The notes beneath the pieces were generated by a model. The model had not been told where the DNA came from. It saw only the letters and a list, made by a program, of their open reading frames with translations, and ran no database searches. A program made the position numbers and the translations under genes. This document shows, in pieces, positions 21,779 to 32,849 of a stretch of DNA of 64,000 nt (positions are counted from its first letter, which is position 1; each line of letters begins with the position of its first letter). The stretch comes from Prorocentrum cordatum (lineage: Eukaryota > Sar > Dinophyceae > Prorocentrales > Prorocentraceae): positions 656,626 to 720,625 of the forward strand of contig CAUYUJ010019082.1 in assembly GCA_963575745.1 (NCBI GenBank), given 5' to 3'.

Positions 21779-23623
21779 TCCGGCGGGCGGGCGGCAGCCT
21801 CCGCGTAGACGACGCCCCGAGAGCCCTCGAAGCCCCTAGACTCCCGAAGTGCGTTGAGGCGAGCCTTCTCCGCGCCCTCCACACGATATCTCACGCTCTC
21901 GCTTGCTCGACCGATCTCTGCAACTTGATCCTCAGAAAGTGACCGATGGCAAACTCCAAGACCGAACTCTGACGCGTCCGAGGCGCAGATCTGCGGATGC
22001 CACCCTGCGCACATGTCCGTTGTGAGGAGAGGGAGAATAGCAACAATCCTACGAAGCTCTAATGCCACCTGAGGCCAGAGGGGGGCCACCACATCCTTTG
22101 CCGTCTCAATGAACGCGTAGCGCGCATTCAGGATGGCCAAGGCTTCGCGACGGACCATCGAGGACCACGTGATATGGCCAACAATAACTCTGAGCAAAAC
22201 ACCGCCGGCAGAACCCCTGGCCAAAAGGCGCTCAATGGCGAAGCGCAGGCGCCAGAGATTCCGAGGCTTCACAGACAGCCAGCGGCCGACGACGAGGGAG
22301 AGCCCGAGAAAGTTCGAATCCCTAGACGGCTCACAGACTTCATGCGCGAGGAGACCAACAGATCTGAGCCTAGCGCTAATCTGGTCAGAAGCAGCCTTCG
22401 CATTTTTCTGAGACTGGCCCAGCACGAGAAAGTTATCAACGTAGCCCGCAGCAGCTGTATCATCGGCTGCCCTAAACACGACGCCGGGCTCACCGTCAGA
22501 TATGACGCGACTCGGGCTGAAGCCCGCCTCTTGGATAGCGCTTCGCATCGCAGCCTGACAAAAATGAAGGGCCCAGGAGAAACCCATAGGCATCACAGTT
22601 ATGCACGGAAGGAGGGCCTGTCCCGCCATCTGAGGAACACCCCCCCGTCCAAAGGACATGAGTAAACCCGAATCGATGGGCGGCAAAGAGAACCATTCTA
22701 TCGTGTCAGCGGGAACCCGCATGTGAAAAAGGCACACTGAACATCACCTGAAGCAGCAAGACAAGGGCCGCCTCTCGATTCGATGGCAGAGAAGGCGGAT
22801 GCCGAGGGGAGTCGAGTAGAGGGGGGGGGGCGTTGAAATAACAATTGGCAACTCTAGTGTCGAAAATGAGACGTACTTGATCAGACTTCTTGGCCACGCA
22901 GAATACTCCAAGGAGGCCCTTCCTACCCCGCGCAGGCTGAAAGCTTAACATCCCGCGCCGGGCCAGACAGGCCAGAAAGTCAGCGTACGCGGAGGGGGAG
23001 TGGGATAGGATAGGGTCGATATAGGCTCCTTTGGGACAGGCCTCCTGCACCAAAACCTGGGCCTCAGTTGCTGGCCTCAGCACGTGCGATCTCCAATCCT
23101 TAAGCCAAGAGGAATCGGCCTGTGAGAGCAAACGATGAAGGTCAACAGGGACCGCGCCCTCATCAGGCCACGCGACGAGGTCACGCGAATAAGGGCGGGT
23201 GGGGCCCGCATCCCCGCACAACGAATGGTTGCTCAGAAGCTCGCCGAGGGCTCCCTGAGCGAATCCCGCCTCGCTGGGAGGAGGGCCCAGACGACAGTAG
23301 CAATCGCTGAAGCGATCGAGTACTCTTTTCTAAGCAAGAGAAGCGGGGGCTGGCGCAGCCCCCTTATATCCTGACATCTGGTTGAGGGCCTTCACAGCAT
23401 CATTAGCCCAATTGACTGAATGCTGGAGGCGAAGGCGGCGACGGCGCACGGCCCTGCAGACACTCGCTGGAGCATCGGGGCGAGGGCCGAGGAGAGGGAG
23501 CGGGACAACGTCTCTCTGCCGGTAGCTGCCACCAGAACGGGGATTCAAAAAGTCGCTCGAGCCCGGGCCCCCATCTCCCGGGCTCGGGGGCAACTCACGT
23601 CCCATCGCCGGGCCCTGAACCAT
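21712..23623 (-). pseudogene. Reverse transcriptase of the DIRS-like element, frameshifted
   Basis: Three minus-strand frames make up RT. Frame 23623-23330 overlaps the gag-like stop and is basic. Frame 23221-22706 has GVFCVAKKSDQVRLIFDTRV, the K-x-D-G-x-x-R-x-V-x-D-like fingers motif. Frame 22737-21712 has LPCITVMPMGFSWALHFCQ (the primer-grip side P-M-G-F-S-W) and AAAGYVDNFLVLG, the active site at about 22430-22450. It then continues through KNAKAASDQISARLRS, LGLSLVVG and ICASDASEFGLGV, the start of RNase H. The active site is YVDN, not YVDD, which may be typical of this family or a lesion. Confidence 0.7.
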
Positions 23624-25007
23624 CCTTGCCGCCTTTCTTGGCGCCTTTCTTGGCCAGGGCCCGCTCCTCTCGCGCCATGCGGCGCTCCTTCGAGATCTGG
23701 TACTCCTTCGAGAGTTGATCCTTCACGAAATCGGCCAGCTGGGGGCTCACGCACACACGTCCTCGAAACATGTCCGTCCCCATGTACAGGTGGTTGTCGG
23801 CCACACTGTCCGATCCCCCAGCCAGCCTATCACGGTATCGTTCTTCCTGCACTTGAATCGCACGGCATCGCGATTCGGCGCGCGCCAGGTTAGTGACCAT
23901 GAGCTGATCGTAGAATACCATCTGCTCCAACATCCGACATGCTCTCTCATGTTCGTCAACCCCCACGTCGGACGACGACAACTTGGCCTCGGTCCGAAAT
24001 CGCATATGACGGCCCATGGGGCTTCCTCCATTTTGTTCCATGAACTTCAGCACCCATAGGACGGTCCGTGGGCCTCGGATTGGCCAGTCCGGCCACGCGT
24101 CCTCTCGCATCATCAGAATGGCGTCGCGGAAGGAGCGGTGGCGGTTGCCCTGCACGTCAAGCGACACGGGCTGCACGCGCACGTCGCTGATACCCTGAGG
24201 AGCAGCGGGAGCAGGTGCAGCACCAGGGAGCGGGGCCGCGGCGGCGGCGGCCGGCGCCGGGGCCAGAGCCGGGGCCGCCACCGCGGGGGCGCCCGCGAGA
24301 CCCACAGGGCCCGCGGCGCCCGCGGGGGCCAGGCCCGGAGCCACGGCTGCTGCCGGCGCCGGTGGCGCCACGGCAGGAGGCAGCAGGCCCCCCCCCGGCC
24401 CCACAAGGGCAGCTCCCCCGGCGGCCAGCGCGGCCACGGGGACGAGCCCTCCACCCGGTGCTAGGCCGTCGGCCGCGCCACTTGCTCCACCGCCTGCCGC
24501 AAGCGCTCCTCCAGGCGCTGCGGGCGCGGGCACGGCCAGGGCTGCCGCTAGGCCAGCCACACCTCCGGCAGCACCGCCCCCGACAGCCCCGACAGCTCCA
24601 GCAGCGGGCATCGGCATTCCAGCGAAACCAGCACGGCCGACAACGTTCACCGCGAAGCCTGGGCGCAACGGCAGGCCAAGGCGAGCTGCAGCAGCGTCTC
24701 GAAGTCCCTGCATTGCCGCAGGCAACGGCACATTCCGAAACCTGTGCACATGATCGGCCCCGACGGGTCCAGCATCTCGTCCGAGCGCCCCGCCCTCCAA
24801 GATCGCGACCTCTCGGATGTCGCCACCAGCTGACGGATCCTCCTCGTACTGATCACCGTCCGGGGTTAGAATGCTGACAATCGGCTGGGCCCCAGGAGGA
24901 ATCAAGAGGATGATCCTTTCATGCCAGATCCGGGGCCCCACCACTCCGTAACGCACGGCGATCACGTCGCCCTCCCACAAGACCAAGTGGGCCAAGGGAT
25001 TAGCCAT
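23595..25007 (-). CDS. Gag-like protein of the DIRS-like element
   Basis: 470 codons, intact. The N-terminal ~120 residues look globular. Residues ~120-280 are Ala/Gly/Pro-rich and low in complexity. The C-terminal ~180 residues are well ordered: FRDAILMMREDAWPDWPIRG, RTVLWVLKFMEQNGGSP, then a coiled-coil-like segment ARAESRCRAIQVQEERYRDR, LYMGTDMFRGRVCVSP, and a basic end ERALAKKGAKKGGKDG. No zinc knuckle is present. I assign gag by position and by resemblance to similar ORFs I recall from dinoflagellate retroelements. The start ATG at 25007 overlaps the upstream stop, which suggests termination-reinitiation or translation from the same transcript. Confidence 0.6.
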   Translation of the reverse strand: MANPLAHLVLWEGDVIAVRYGVVGPRIWHERIILLIPPGAQPIVSILTPDGDQYEEDPSAGGDIREVAILEGGALGRDAGPVGADHVHRFRNVPLPAAMQGLRDAAAARLGLPLRPGFAVNVVGRAGFAGMPMPAAGAVGAVGGGAAGGVAGLAAALAVPAPAAPGGALAAGGGASGAADGLAPGGGLVPVAALAAGGAALVGPGGGLLPPAVAPPAPAAAVAPGLAPAGAAGPVGLAGAPAVAAPALAPAPAAAAAAPLPGAAPAPAAPQGISDVRVQPVSLDVQGNRHRSFRDAILMMREDAWPDWPIRGPRTVLWVLKFMEQNGGSPMGRHMRFRTEAKLSSSDVGVDEHERACRMLEQMVFYDQLMVTNLARAESRCRAIQVQEERYRDRLAGGSDSVADNHLYMGTDMFRGRVCVSPQLADFVKDQLSKEYQISKERRMAREERALAKKGAKKGGKDGSGPGDGT

Positions 25008-25417
25008 CAGCTCACACGTTGAGTCGCCTGGCTGCGGCTACGAAATCGAGCGGCCTGCTCACGGGCGATGTCCTCGATCGAAAGGAAGATGTCTATCTTG
25101 GGCGCGTCGTCAGTGCAGGCCTTCTGGTCGCAGCGGCGCCCAGCCGCGAAGCCGGCCGCGCCCACGATGCTCATGCCGAGCACGAACCACACCCAAGGGA
25201 ACGGGCAGCTGCACTCCACGGGCACCAGCTCCTTCACCGCCTCCCCTGGGCCGCACACGAGCTGGGGCAAGCAGTGGCAGTCGGGGCAGGGCGGCGGCGG
25301 CCGCGACAGCCCCCAGACCACGGCGGCTGTCTGCGCCGCCCGCGCTATCTCAGCCGTAAAGGCCTCGGCCAGCGCCTGCATGCGCGCGCGGGGCTCTGGG
25401 ACCGACCACCCCCTCAA
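25007..25417 (-). CDS. Small cysteine-rich single-pass membrane protein of the DIRS-like element
   Basis: 136 codons. The first ~45 residues form an amphipathic Ala-rich segment. Then comes a cysteine cluster (PCPDCHCLPQLVCG, ECSCPFP), a likely transmembrane helix WVWFVLGMSIVGAAGFAAG around residues 75-95, and a polar basic tail. I know no biochemical function. Its place directly upstream of gag suggests a role at membranes or in particle assembly, which is inference. Its TGA stop shares bases with the ATG of the gag-like ORF (TGATG at 25009-25005). The frame is intact. Confidence 0.55.
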   Translation of the reverse strand: MRGWSVPEPRARMQALAEAFTAEIARAAQTAAVVWGLSRPPPPCPDCHCLPQLVCGPGEAVKELVPVECSCPFPWVWFVLGMSIVGAAGFAAGRRCDQKACTDDAPKIDIFLSIEDIAREQAARFRSRSQATQRVS

Positions 25418-25519
25418 GAGCTTGAGCCGCGTGCCACGGATAGCACACGGGACTGTGAATTCTCACATGCGGCATCCTTGCGGCCATACCCTCCTGTGCT
25501 TACAGATCTGGAATCAAAC

Positions 25520-25543
25520 ATATATATATATATATATATATAT
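25520..25543. repeat. (TA)n microsatellite
   Basis: A 24-base TA run just upstream, on the plus strand, of the first large family R unit. Confidence 0.9.
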
Positions 25544-25556
25544 GTGTTCTGCACAC

Positions 25557-26364
25557 TCGTCCATCCAAATGATGAAATCATGCAATCCCAGCTAGGCCGG
25601 TTCCCCCCCCTGACGTTCCCTTGTAAAAAAACATTATGCGGTGACATTTTTGGTTCTAACATACCACTTGTTCACGAATCCCTTACAAAAAAGGAGACGA
25701 AGTGCACGCGCGCGCGTCGTCGCGCGCGCATGCCGAAATCCTTCAAAAACCTTCGGTGTCGGAAAGATTTCGCAATCGAGTTTCCACAAAAAAAACATAC
25801 AAAAACACAGGGTTTCGCAACACTGATTTGCTGAAAAAGCTTCCGCGCGAGCTCTTTCGAAATCTTAAGAAAACAATATGTTTTTTTTCCACAACATACT
25901 ACCAAACGGGCTTCGCGCGCGCTCATGTCGAAATCTGTCGAACGCCCTTGCGCGTGTGCCGTCGCGAGAATCCCCTGCAAAAAAAAGGGACGAAGTGCAG
26001 ACGCGCGCGTCGTCGCGCGCGTATGCCGAAAACCTTCAAAACCCATCGGTTTCGGAAGGATTTCAAAATCGTGTCCAAAAAACATACAAAAACCAACGGT
26101 TTCGCAACACGGATTTTCAACAAAAGCGTGCGCGCGCGCTCTTGCGTCGTCGTCGTCGTCGTCGCCGTCCTCCCTCCTCCCGCGTCGTCGTCGTCGTCGT
26201 CGCCTACGTCGTCCTCTGTCTTTCCTCGTGTTCGTCGTCGTCGTCCTCTTTGGCGTCGTGGTCGTTTCCGTCGTCGTTGTCGCCGTGGTCGTCCTTCCTC
26301 CTCCTCCCTCGTCGTCGTCGTCGTCCGTCGTCGGCGTCTCGTCGTCGTCCCTCCTATTTCGTCG

Positions 26365-26404
<40 letters not shown>

Positions 26405-27123
26405 TCCCTCCTCCCTCGTCGTTGCCGTCGTCGGCGTCGCCGTCCTTCCTCCTTCTTCGTCGTTCGCGTCGTCGCCGTCCTCCCTCCTCCCTCGTCGTTG
26501 TCGTCGTTGTCGCCGTCGTCGTCCTCCCTCCTTCCTCGTTGTCTTCGTTGGCGACGTCGTCGTCGTCTTCGTCGTCGTCGTCGGCGTCGTTGTCGTCTTC
26601 GTCGTCGTCGACGTCGGCGTCGTCGTCGTCGCCGCGTCGTCGTCGTCGTCGGCGTCGTTGACGTCGTCGTCGTCGGTGTCGTCGTTATCGTCGTCGTCGG
26701 CGTCGTCATCGTCGTCGTCGTTGTCATCGTCGTCGTCGTCGGCGTCGGTGTCGTCGTCGTCGTCGGTGTCGTCGTCGTCGTCGTCGTCGTCGTCGGCGTC
26801 GTCGAAGTCGTTGGAGACGTCGTCGGTGTCGTCGTAGTCGTTGTCGGCGGCGTCGTCATCGTCGCTGTCGCTGTCGTCGTCGGCGTCGCTGTCGTTGCCA
26901 AGTGCCATGTGGTACCCACCGTCACGGTCTTAAAGATTTTGCAAACCAAGTTTCGGGTGGGTGGGTGGGATGTTTGCGCGAGCAGTGGAGTGGACAACCC
27001 ACTGCGAACAGGAATTAATTGCACCACATATGTTCTCCTGTCTAAAAAAAGAAAAGACTCTACCCCCCCCCCTCTCGGCGTTATCCGCCCCCTTTTGGGG
27101 GTATGTAAATCGTCTACGATTCT
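25557..27123 (+). repeat. Family R unit 1 with GTC tract
   Basis: Head CCATCCAAATGATG...CCCAGCTAGGCCGG, then two ~290-bp sub-repeats. Both begin with GACGAAGTGCA, continue with a self-complementary CGCGCGCG-TCGT-CGCGCGCG stretch and ATGCCGAAA, and end near GGTTTCGCAACAC. A GTC tract follows (about 26135-26895), then the tail GGGTGGGTGGGATGTTTGC. No gene: long frames are stop-free only because of the repeat. Confidence 0.85.
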
Positions 27124-27129
27124 GACCAC

Positions 27130-28712
27130 ACGTCCATCCAAAATATGAGTTTACACTATCCCAGGAGGGCCGAGGAACACAAGACGCGGGGACATCTTTT
27201 GTTTTAACAAATCATTTTTCACGAATCCCTTACAACAAATATGACGAAGTGCACGCGCGCGCGTCGTCGCGCACAAATGGCGCAATCCTGCAAAAACCTT
27301 TGGTGTCGGAAGGCTTTCGCAATCGAGTTTCCCCCCAAAAAACCTACAACAAAACATGGTTTCGCAACATCGATTTGCTGAAAAAGCTTACGCGCGAGCT
27401 CTTGCGAAATCTTAAGTAAACAATAGGTTCACCACATGCTTACAAACGGCCTTCGCGCGCGCGCATGTCGAAATCAGTCGAACGCCCTTGCGCGTGTGCC
27501 GTCGCGAGAATCCTCTGCGAAAAATGGGACGAAGTGCAGACGTGCGCGTCGTCGCACGCGCACGCCGAAATCCTTCCAAACCCATCGGTTTCGGAAGGAT
27601 TTCAAAATCGTGCGTCCAAAAAACGTACAAAAACACAAAGTTTCGCAACACGGATTTTCAACAAAAATGTGCGCGCACGCTCTTGCGTCGTCGTCGTCGT
27701 CGTCGCCGTCCTCCCTCCTCCCGCGTCGTCGTCGTCGTCGCCTAGGTCGTCCTCTGTCTTTCCTCGTGTTCGTCGTCGTCGTCCTCTTTGGCGTCGTGGT
27801 CGTTTACGTCGTCGTTGTCGCAGTGGTCGTCCTTCCTCCTCCTCCCTCGTCGTCGTCGTCGTCCGTCGTCGGCGTCTCGTCGTCGTCCCTCTTATTTCGT
27901 CGCCGTCGTCGTCGTCGTCGTCGTTGTCGCCGTCGTCGTCTTCCCTCCTCCCTCGTCGTTGTCGTCGTCGGCGTCGCCGTCCTTCCTCCTTCTTCGTCGT
28001 TCGCGGCGTCGCCGTCCTCACTCCTCCCTCGTCATTGTCGTTGTTGTCGTCGTTGTCGCCGTCGTCGTCCTCCCTCCTCCCTCGTCGTCTTCGTTGGCGA
28101 CGTCGTCGTCGTCTTCGTCGTCGTCGGCGTCGGCATCGTCGTCGTCTTCGTCGTCGCCGACGTCGGCGTCGTCGTCGTCGCCGCCGTCGTCGTCGTCGTC
28201 GTCGGCGGCGTCGGCGTCGTCGTCGTCGTTGTACTCGTCGTCGTCGTCGTCGGTGTCGTCGTCGTCGTTGTCGGCGTCGTCGAAGTCGTTGGGGACGTCG
28301 TCGGTGTCGTCGTACTCGTTGTCGGCCGCGTCGTCGTCGTTGTGATCGTCGTCGTCGTCGTCGGTGTCGTCGTCGTCGTCGTTGTCGGCGTCGTCGAAGT
28401 CGTTGGAGACGTCGTCGGTGTCGTCGTAGTCGTTGTCGGCGCCGTCGTCGTCGTCGTTGTCGCTGTCGTCGTCGGCGCCGCTGTCGCTGCCAAGTGCCAT
28501 TTGGTACCCACCGTCACGATCTCAAGCGATTTTGCAAACCAAGTTGCGGGTGGGTGGGTGGGATGTTTGCGCGAGCAGTGGAGGTGGTCAAGCGCGGTGA
28601 AGGGTAGTTAATTGTCCTTTATTCTTTTTTCTAAAAACAGAATAGGTTCTCCCCCCCGTCCCCCCCCCCGCGTTCGCCCCTTTTCGGGTATGTAAATCAT
28701 ATACGGTTATGA
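27130..28712 (+). repeat. Family R unit 2 with GTC tract
   Basis: Same order as unit 1. Sub-repeats start near 27242 and 27528, the GTC tract spans about 27685-28495, and the tail GGGTGGGTGGGTGGGATGTT lies near 28550. Interruptions inside the GTC tract (TTTCCTCGTGTTCG, TCCTCTTTGGCGTCGTGG) are shared with the other units. Confidence 0.85.
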
Positions 28713-28718
28713 CCACAT

Positions 28719-29517
28719 GTCCATCCGAAATATGAATTCACACTATCCCGGAGGGGCCGGTATCGGTCCCCCTGAGGTTCCCTAGTAAAACAAACGATAC
28801 GCGGGGACATGTTTTGCTCGATCATAGCATTTTTTCGCGAATCCCTTGCAAAACATATGACGAAGTGCGCACGGTCCCGTCGTCGCGCGCGCATGCCGAA
28901 ATCCTTCAAAAACCTTCGATGTCGGAAGGCTTTCGCAATCGAGATTCCACAAAAACATACAACAACACATGGTTTCACCACACTGATTTGCTAAAAAAAC
29001 TTACGCGCGAGCTCTTGCGAAATCTTGAAAAAACCATAGGTTTTCAAGATTTTCACATAATGCTACCAAGCGGTCTTCGCGCGCGCATGTCGACATCTGT
29101 CGAGCGCCCTTGCGCGTGTGCCGTCGCGAGAATCCTCTGCAAAAAATTGACGAAGTGCAGACGCGCGCGTCATCGTGCGCGTATGCCGAAATCCTTCAAA
29201 CACCATCGGTTTCGGAAACAGTTCAAAATCGTGTCCTAAAAACATACAAAAACACAAGGTTTCGCAACACTGATTTTCAACAAAAGCGTGCGCGCGCGCT
29301 TTTGCGTCGTTTTCGTCGTCGTCGTCGCCGTCCTCCCTCCTCCCGCGTCGTCGTCGTCGTCGCCTACGTCGTCCTGTCTTTCCTCGTGTTCGTCGTCGTC
29401 CTCTTTGGCGCCGTGGTCGCTTCCGTCGTCGTTGTCGCCGTGGTCGTCCTTCCTCCTCCTCCTCCCTCGTCGTCGTCGTCGTCCGTCGTCGGCGTCTCGT
29501 CGTCCCTCCTATTTCGT

Positions 29518-29551
<34 letters not shown>

Positions 29552-29957
29552 GTCGTCGTCGTCGTCGTCATCCCTCCTCCCTCGTCGTTGTCGTCGTCGG
29601 CGTCGCCGTCCTTCCTCCTTCTTCGTCGTTCGCGTTGTCGTCGTCCTCCATCCTCCCTCGTTGTTGTCATCGTTGTTGTCGTTGTCGCCGTCGTCGTCGT
29701 CCCTCCTCCCTCGTCGTCGTCTTCGTTGGCGACGCCGTCGTCGTCGTCGTCGTCGGCGTCGGCGTGGTTTTCGCCGTCGTCGACGTCGGCGTCGACGTCG
29801 TCGCCGCCGTCGTCGTCGTCGTCGTCGTCGGAATCGTTGGCGTCGTCGTCGTCGTCGGTGTCGTCGGTGTCGTCGTCTTCGGCGTCGTCATCGTCGTCGT
29901 CGTTGTCATCGTCGTCGTCGTCGGCGTCGTCGTCGTCTTCGTCGTCGTCGACGTCGG

Positions 29958-29988
<31 letters not shown>

Positions 29989-30526
29989 GTCAGCGTCGTC
30001 AGCGTCGTTGACGTCGTCGTCGTCGTCGGTGTCGTCGTCGTCGGCGGCGTCGTCGTCGTTGTAATCGTCGTCGTCGGTGTCGTCGTTGTCGTCGCCTTCG
30101 GCGTCGTCATCGTCGTCGTCGTTGTCATCGTCGTCGTCGTCGGCGTCGTCGTCGTCGGTGTCGTCGTCGTCGTCGTCGTCGTTGTCGGCGTCTAAGTCGT
30201 TGGAGACGTCGTCGGTGTCGTCGCCCAGCTGGGATGTGCCCAGCAGTCAGCGCCACCGCGGCCGCGTCGGTCGCGCCAAACTAGCTGGCCGCTGCGCGCG
30301 CGCTTGGGTTGGCGCGGCCGCAGAGATGGGCCAGCTAACTCCAAACACTCATTGCAATCGTCACCACACGGGCTTTGCAAGCCCAGTTGCGGGTGGGTGG
30401 GTGGGATGTTTGCAAGAGCGTGGGATGTGTCAACTCGTTTGTTTAAATCACAGAAAACAGAATCGACTCTACCCCCCCCGGCGTTCGCCGCCCCCCCTTC
30501 GGGAATGTAAATCATAAATGAGTATG
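28719..30526 (+). repeat. Family R unit 3 with GTC tract and GC-rich tail element
   Basis: Head CCATCCGAAATATGAATTCA, sub-repeats near 28858 and 29148, GTC tract about 29305-30225. The ~200-bp GC-rich tail element follows (CAGCTGGGATGTGCC...GCGCGGCCGCAGAGATGGGC), then GGGTGGGTGGGTGGGATG. Confidence 0.85.
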
Positions 30527-30532
30527 ACCGTA

Positions 30533-31990
30533 TGTCCATCCGAAGTATGAATTTACACCATCCCCGGGAAACCGGTATCGGTCCCCTGAGGCTCCCTTGT
30601 AAAAAAAACGATACGCGGGGACATCTCTTGTTCTAACATAAGACTCTTTCGCGAATCCCTTGCCAAAAATGAAACGAAGTGCACACGCGCGAGTCGTCGC
30701 GCGCGCACGCCGAAATCCTTCAAAAACCGTCGGTGTCGGAAGGCTTTCGCCATCGAGCTTCCACAAAAACATACAAAAACACCATGTTTCGCAACACTGA
30801 GGTGCTAAAAAAGCTTACGCGCGAGCTCTTGCGAAATCTTGAAAAAACCATAGGTTTACAATATTTTTCACAACGTGCTACCAAACGGGCTTCGCGCGCG
30901 CGCATGTCGAAATCTGTCGAACGCCCTTGCGCGTGTGCCGTCGCGAGAACCCTCTGCCAAAAAAAAACGAAGTGCAGACGCGCGCGTCGTCGCGCGCGTA
31001 TGCCAAAGCCCATCGGTCTCGGAAGGATGTCAAAATCGTGTCCAGAAAACCTACAAATGCACAAGGTTTCGCAACGCGGATTTTCAACAAAAGCGTGCGC
31101 GCACGCGCTCTTGCGTCGTCGTCGTCGTCGTCGCCGCCGTTCTCCCTCCTCCCGCGTCGTCGTCGTCGTCGTCGCCTACTTCGTCCTGTCTTTCCTCGTT
31201 TTCGTCGTCGTCGTCCTCTTTGGCGTCGTGGTCGTTTCCGTCGTTGTTGTCGCCGTGGTCGTCCTTCCTCCTCCTCCCTCGTCGTCGTCGTCGTCCGTCG
31301 TCGGCGTCTCGTCGTCGTCCCTCTTATGTCGTCGCCGTCGTCGTCGTCGTCGTTGTCGTCGTCGTCGTCGTCCCTCCTCCCTCGTCGTTGTTGTCGTCGG
31401 CGTCGCCGTCCTTCCTCCTTCTTCGTCGTTCGCGTCGTCGCCGTCCTCCCTCCTCCCTCGTCGTTATCGTCGTTGTCGTCGTCGTCGCCGGCGTCGTCCC
31501 CCCTCCTCCCTCGTCGTCGTCTTCGTTGGCGACGTCGTCGTCGTCTTCGTCGTCGTCGACGTCGGCGTCGTCGTCGTCGCCGCCGTCGTCGTCGTCGTCG
31601 GTGTCGTCGTCGTCGCCGTCGTTCACGTCGTCGTCGCCGTCGGTGTCGTCGTTGTCGTCGTCGGCGTCGTCATCGTCGTCGTCGTTGTCGTCGTCGTCGT
31701 CGGCGTCGGCGTCGTCGTCGTCGTCGGTGTCGTCGTCGTCGTCGTCGGCGTCGAAGTCGTTGGAGACGTCGTCGGTGTCGTCGCCCAGCTGGGATGTGCA
31801 CAGCAGTCAGCGCCACCGCGGCCGCGTTGGTCGCGCCACACTGGCTGGCCGCTGCGCGCGCGCTTGGGTTGGCGCGGCCGCAGAGATGGGCCAGCGAACT
31901 CCAAACACTCATCGCAATCGTCACCACATGGGTGTTGCAAGCCAAGTTGCGGGTGGGTGGGTGGGATGTGTGCAAGAGCGTGGGATGTGT
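30533..31990 (+). repeat. Family R unit 4 with GTC tract and GC-rich tail element
   Basis: Head CCATCCGAAGTATGAATTTA, sub-repeats near 30672 and 30967, GTC tract about 31110-31785, then the same GC-rich tail element as unit 3. It is the closest relative of unit 3 by tail structure. Confidence 0.85.
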
Positions 31991-31999
31991 CAACTCGCT

Positions 32000-32270
32000 T
32001 GTAAAATCAAATGCACCACTTAGAATGCACCACGTAGCTTGCACAACATGTGTTGAACCGCATCGGCTACACCACGCGTGTTGCACAACATGTATTGCAC
32101 CACGCAGAATGTACAACATATACTGCACTCCATGTTTTGCAGCACTCTGCACCACATAGCTTTCACAACATATCGTGAACCGCATCGGTTGCACCACATG
32201 GATCACAACATCTATTGCACAACATGGGTTGCACCACATAAAATGCACAACATATATTGCTATAAACGCA
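32000..32270. repeat. TTGCACAACAT / GCACCAC minisatellite
   Basis: Degenerate 14-30-base units built from GCACCAC, TTGCACAACAT and GAACCGCATCGG. No coding signal. Confidence 0.8.
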
Positions 32271-32589
32271 CTGACTGGGGTCCACGCTGGCTAACATCCT
32301 TATCCGTATTCTTCTCCCGCCCTCGTTCCACTCACCCGCGCTGCCTTTCCCGACGGGTCAGACCACCACCCAAAGCAGCCTTGACCTCTCCATCATCATC
32401 ATCATCCCCCTCTACAACGAACCCTCCACAAAAATCAACCTTGCGAATGATCCGAATTATGCAGCTGCCTGTTTCGCGGGGGGGCCCTCTTCTCGCTTAC
32501 TGCACGCCGCTGGAAAAATGGAGCTCGAGGCAATGGGGATATGTAGGCGCCCTCGGAGCAAACGCGCAGAGCCACGCTGAGCTCCGTTT

Positions 32590-32835
32590 GGTGCAGATCG
32601 GTGCGAAAAATGTGCCGAAACGGCCAGAAACCCGCGTGCGAATGCGCCCGCTGGGGCCGCAGCTGGAACAATCCGTGAAGGAATGTATGCCGAAATGGGC
32701 GGAAGGTGGCATGCGACCGCGCCCAGGGGAGCTGCAGTGGAGCTCCGTAGATAGCACGATCAACGTGAGGCGTGTGCCGAGACGGGTGGGGGACGCCATG
32801 CGGGCGCACACATGGAGCTGGAGCTCCATTGTTGG
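32590..32835 (+). repeat. ~80-bp tandem triplication
   Basis: Three diverged copies start with TGCCGAAACGG (about 32611), TGCCGAAATGGG (32688) and TGCCGAGACGGG (32776), each followed by ATGCG and GGAGCT-rich sequence. Confidence 0.6.
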
Positions 32836-32849
32836 GTGCGATCCTTGAT

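Larger units (their letters stand above)
20713..25417 (-). mobile_element. DIRS-like retroelement, truncated at its 3' end
   Basis: On the minus strand the order is: small cysteine-rich membrane ORF (25417-25007), gag-like ORF (25007-23595), reverse transcriptase (23623-21712), RNase H (within 21778-21390) and the N-terminal part of a probable tyrosine recombinase (about 21405-20715). RT plus RNase H followed by a recombinase, without integrase, is the DIRS arrangement. The catalytic half of the recombinase is absent; the sequence runs straight into a TCC microsatellite at 20712. RT is frameshifted, so this copy is inactive. No split or inverted terminal repeats were recognised. Confidence 0.65.

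Noticed and set aside
25672-32159. Very long open frames on both strands (poly-Val, poly-Arg, poly-Ser, poly-Thr, poly-Asp)
   Set aside because: They coincide with GTC/GAC trinucleotide tracts, which lack stops in most frames. Composition switches between frames of the same repeat, so they are not genes.
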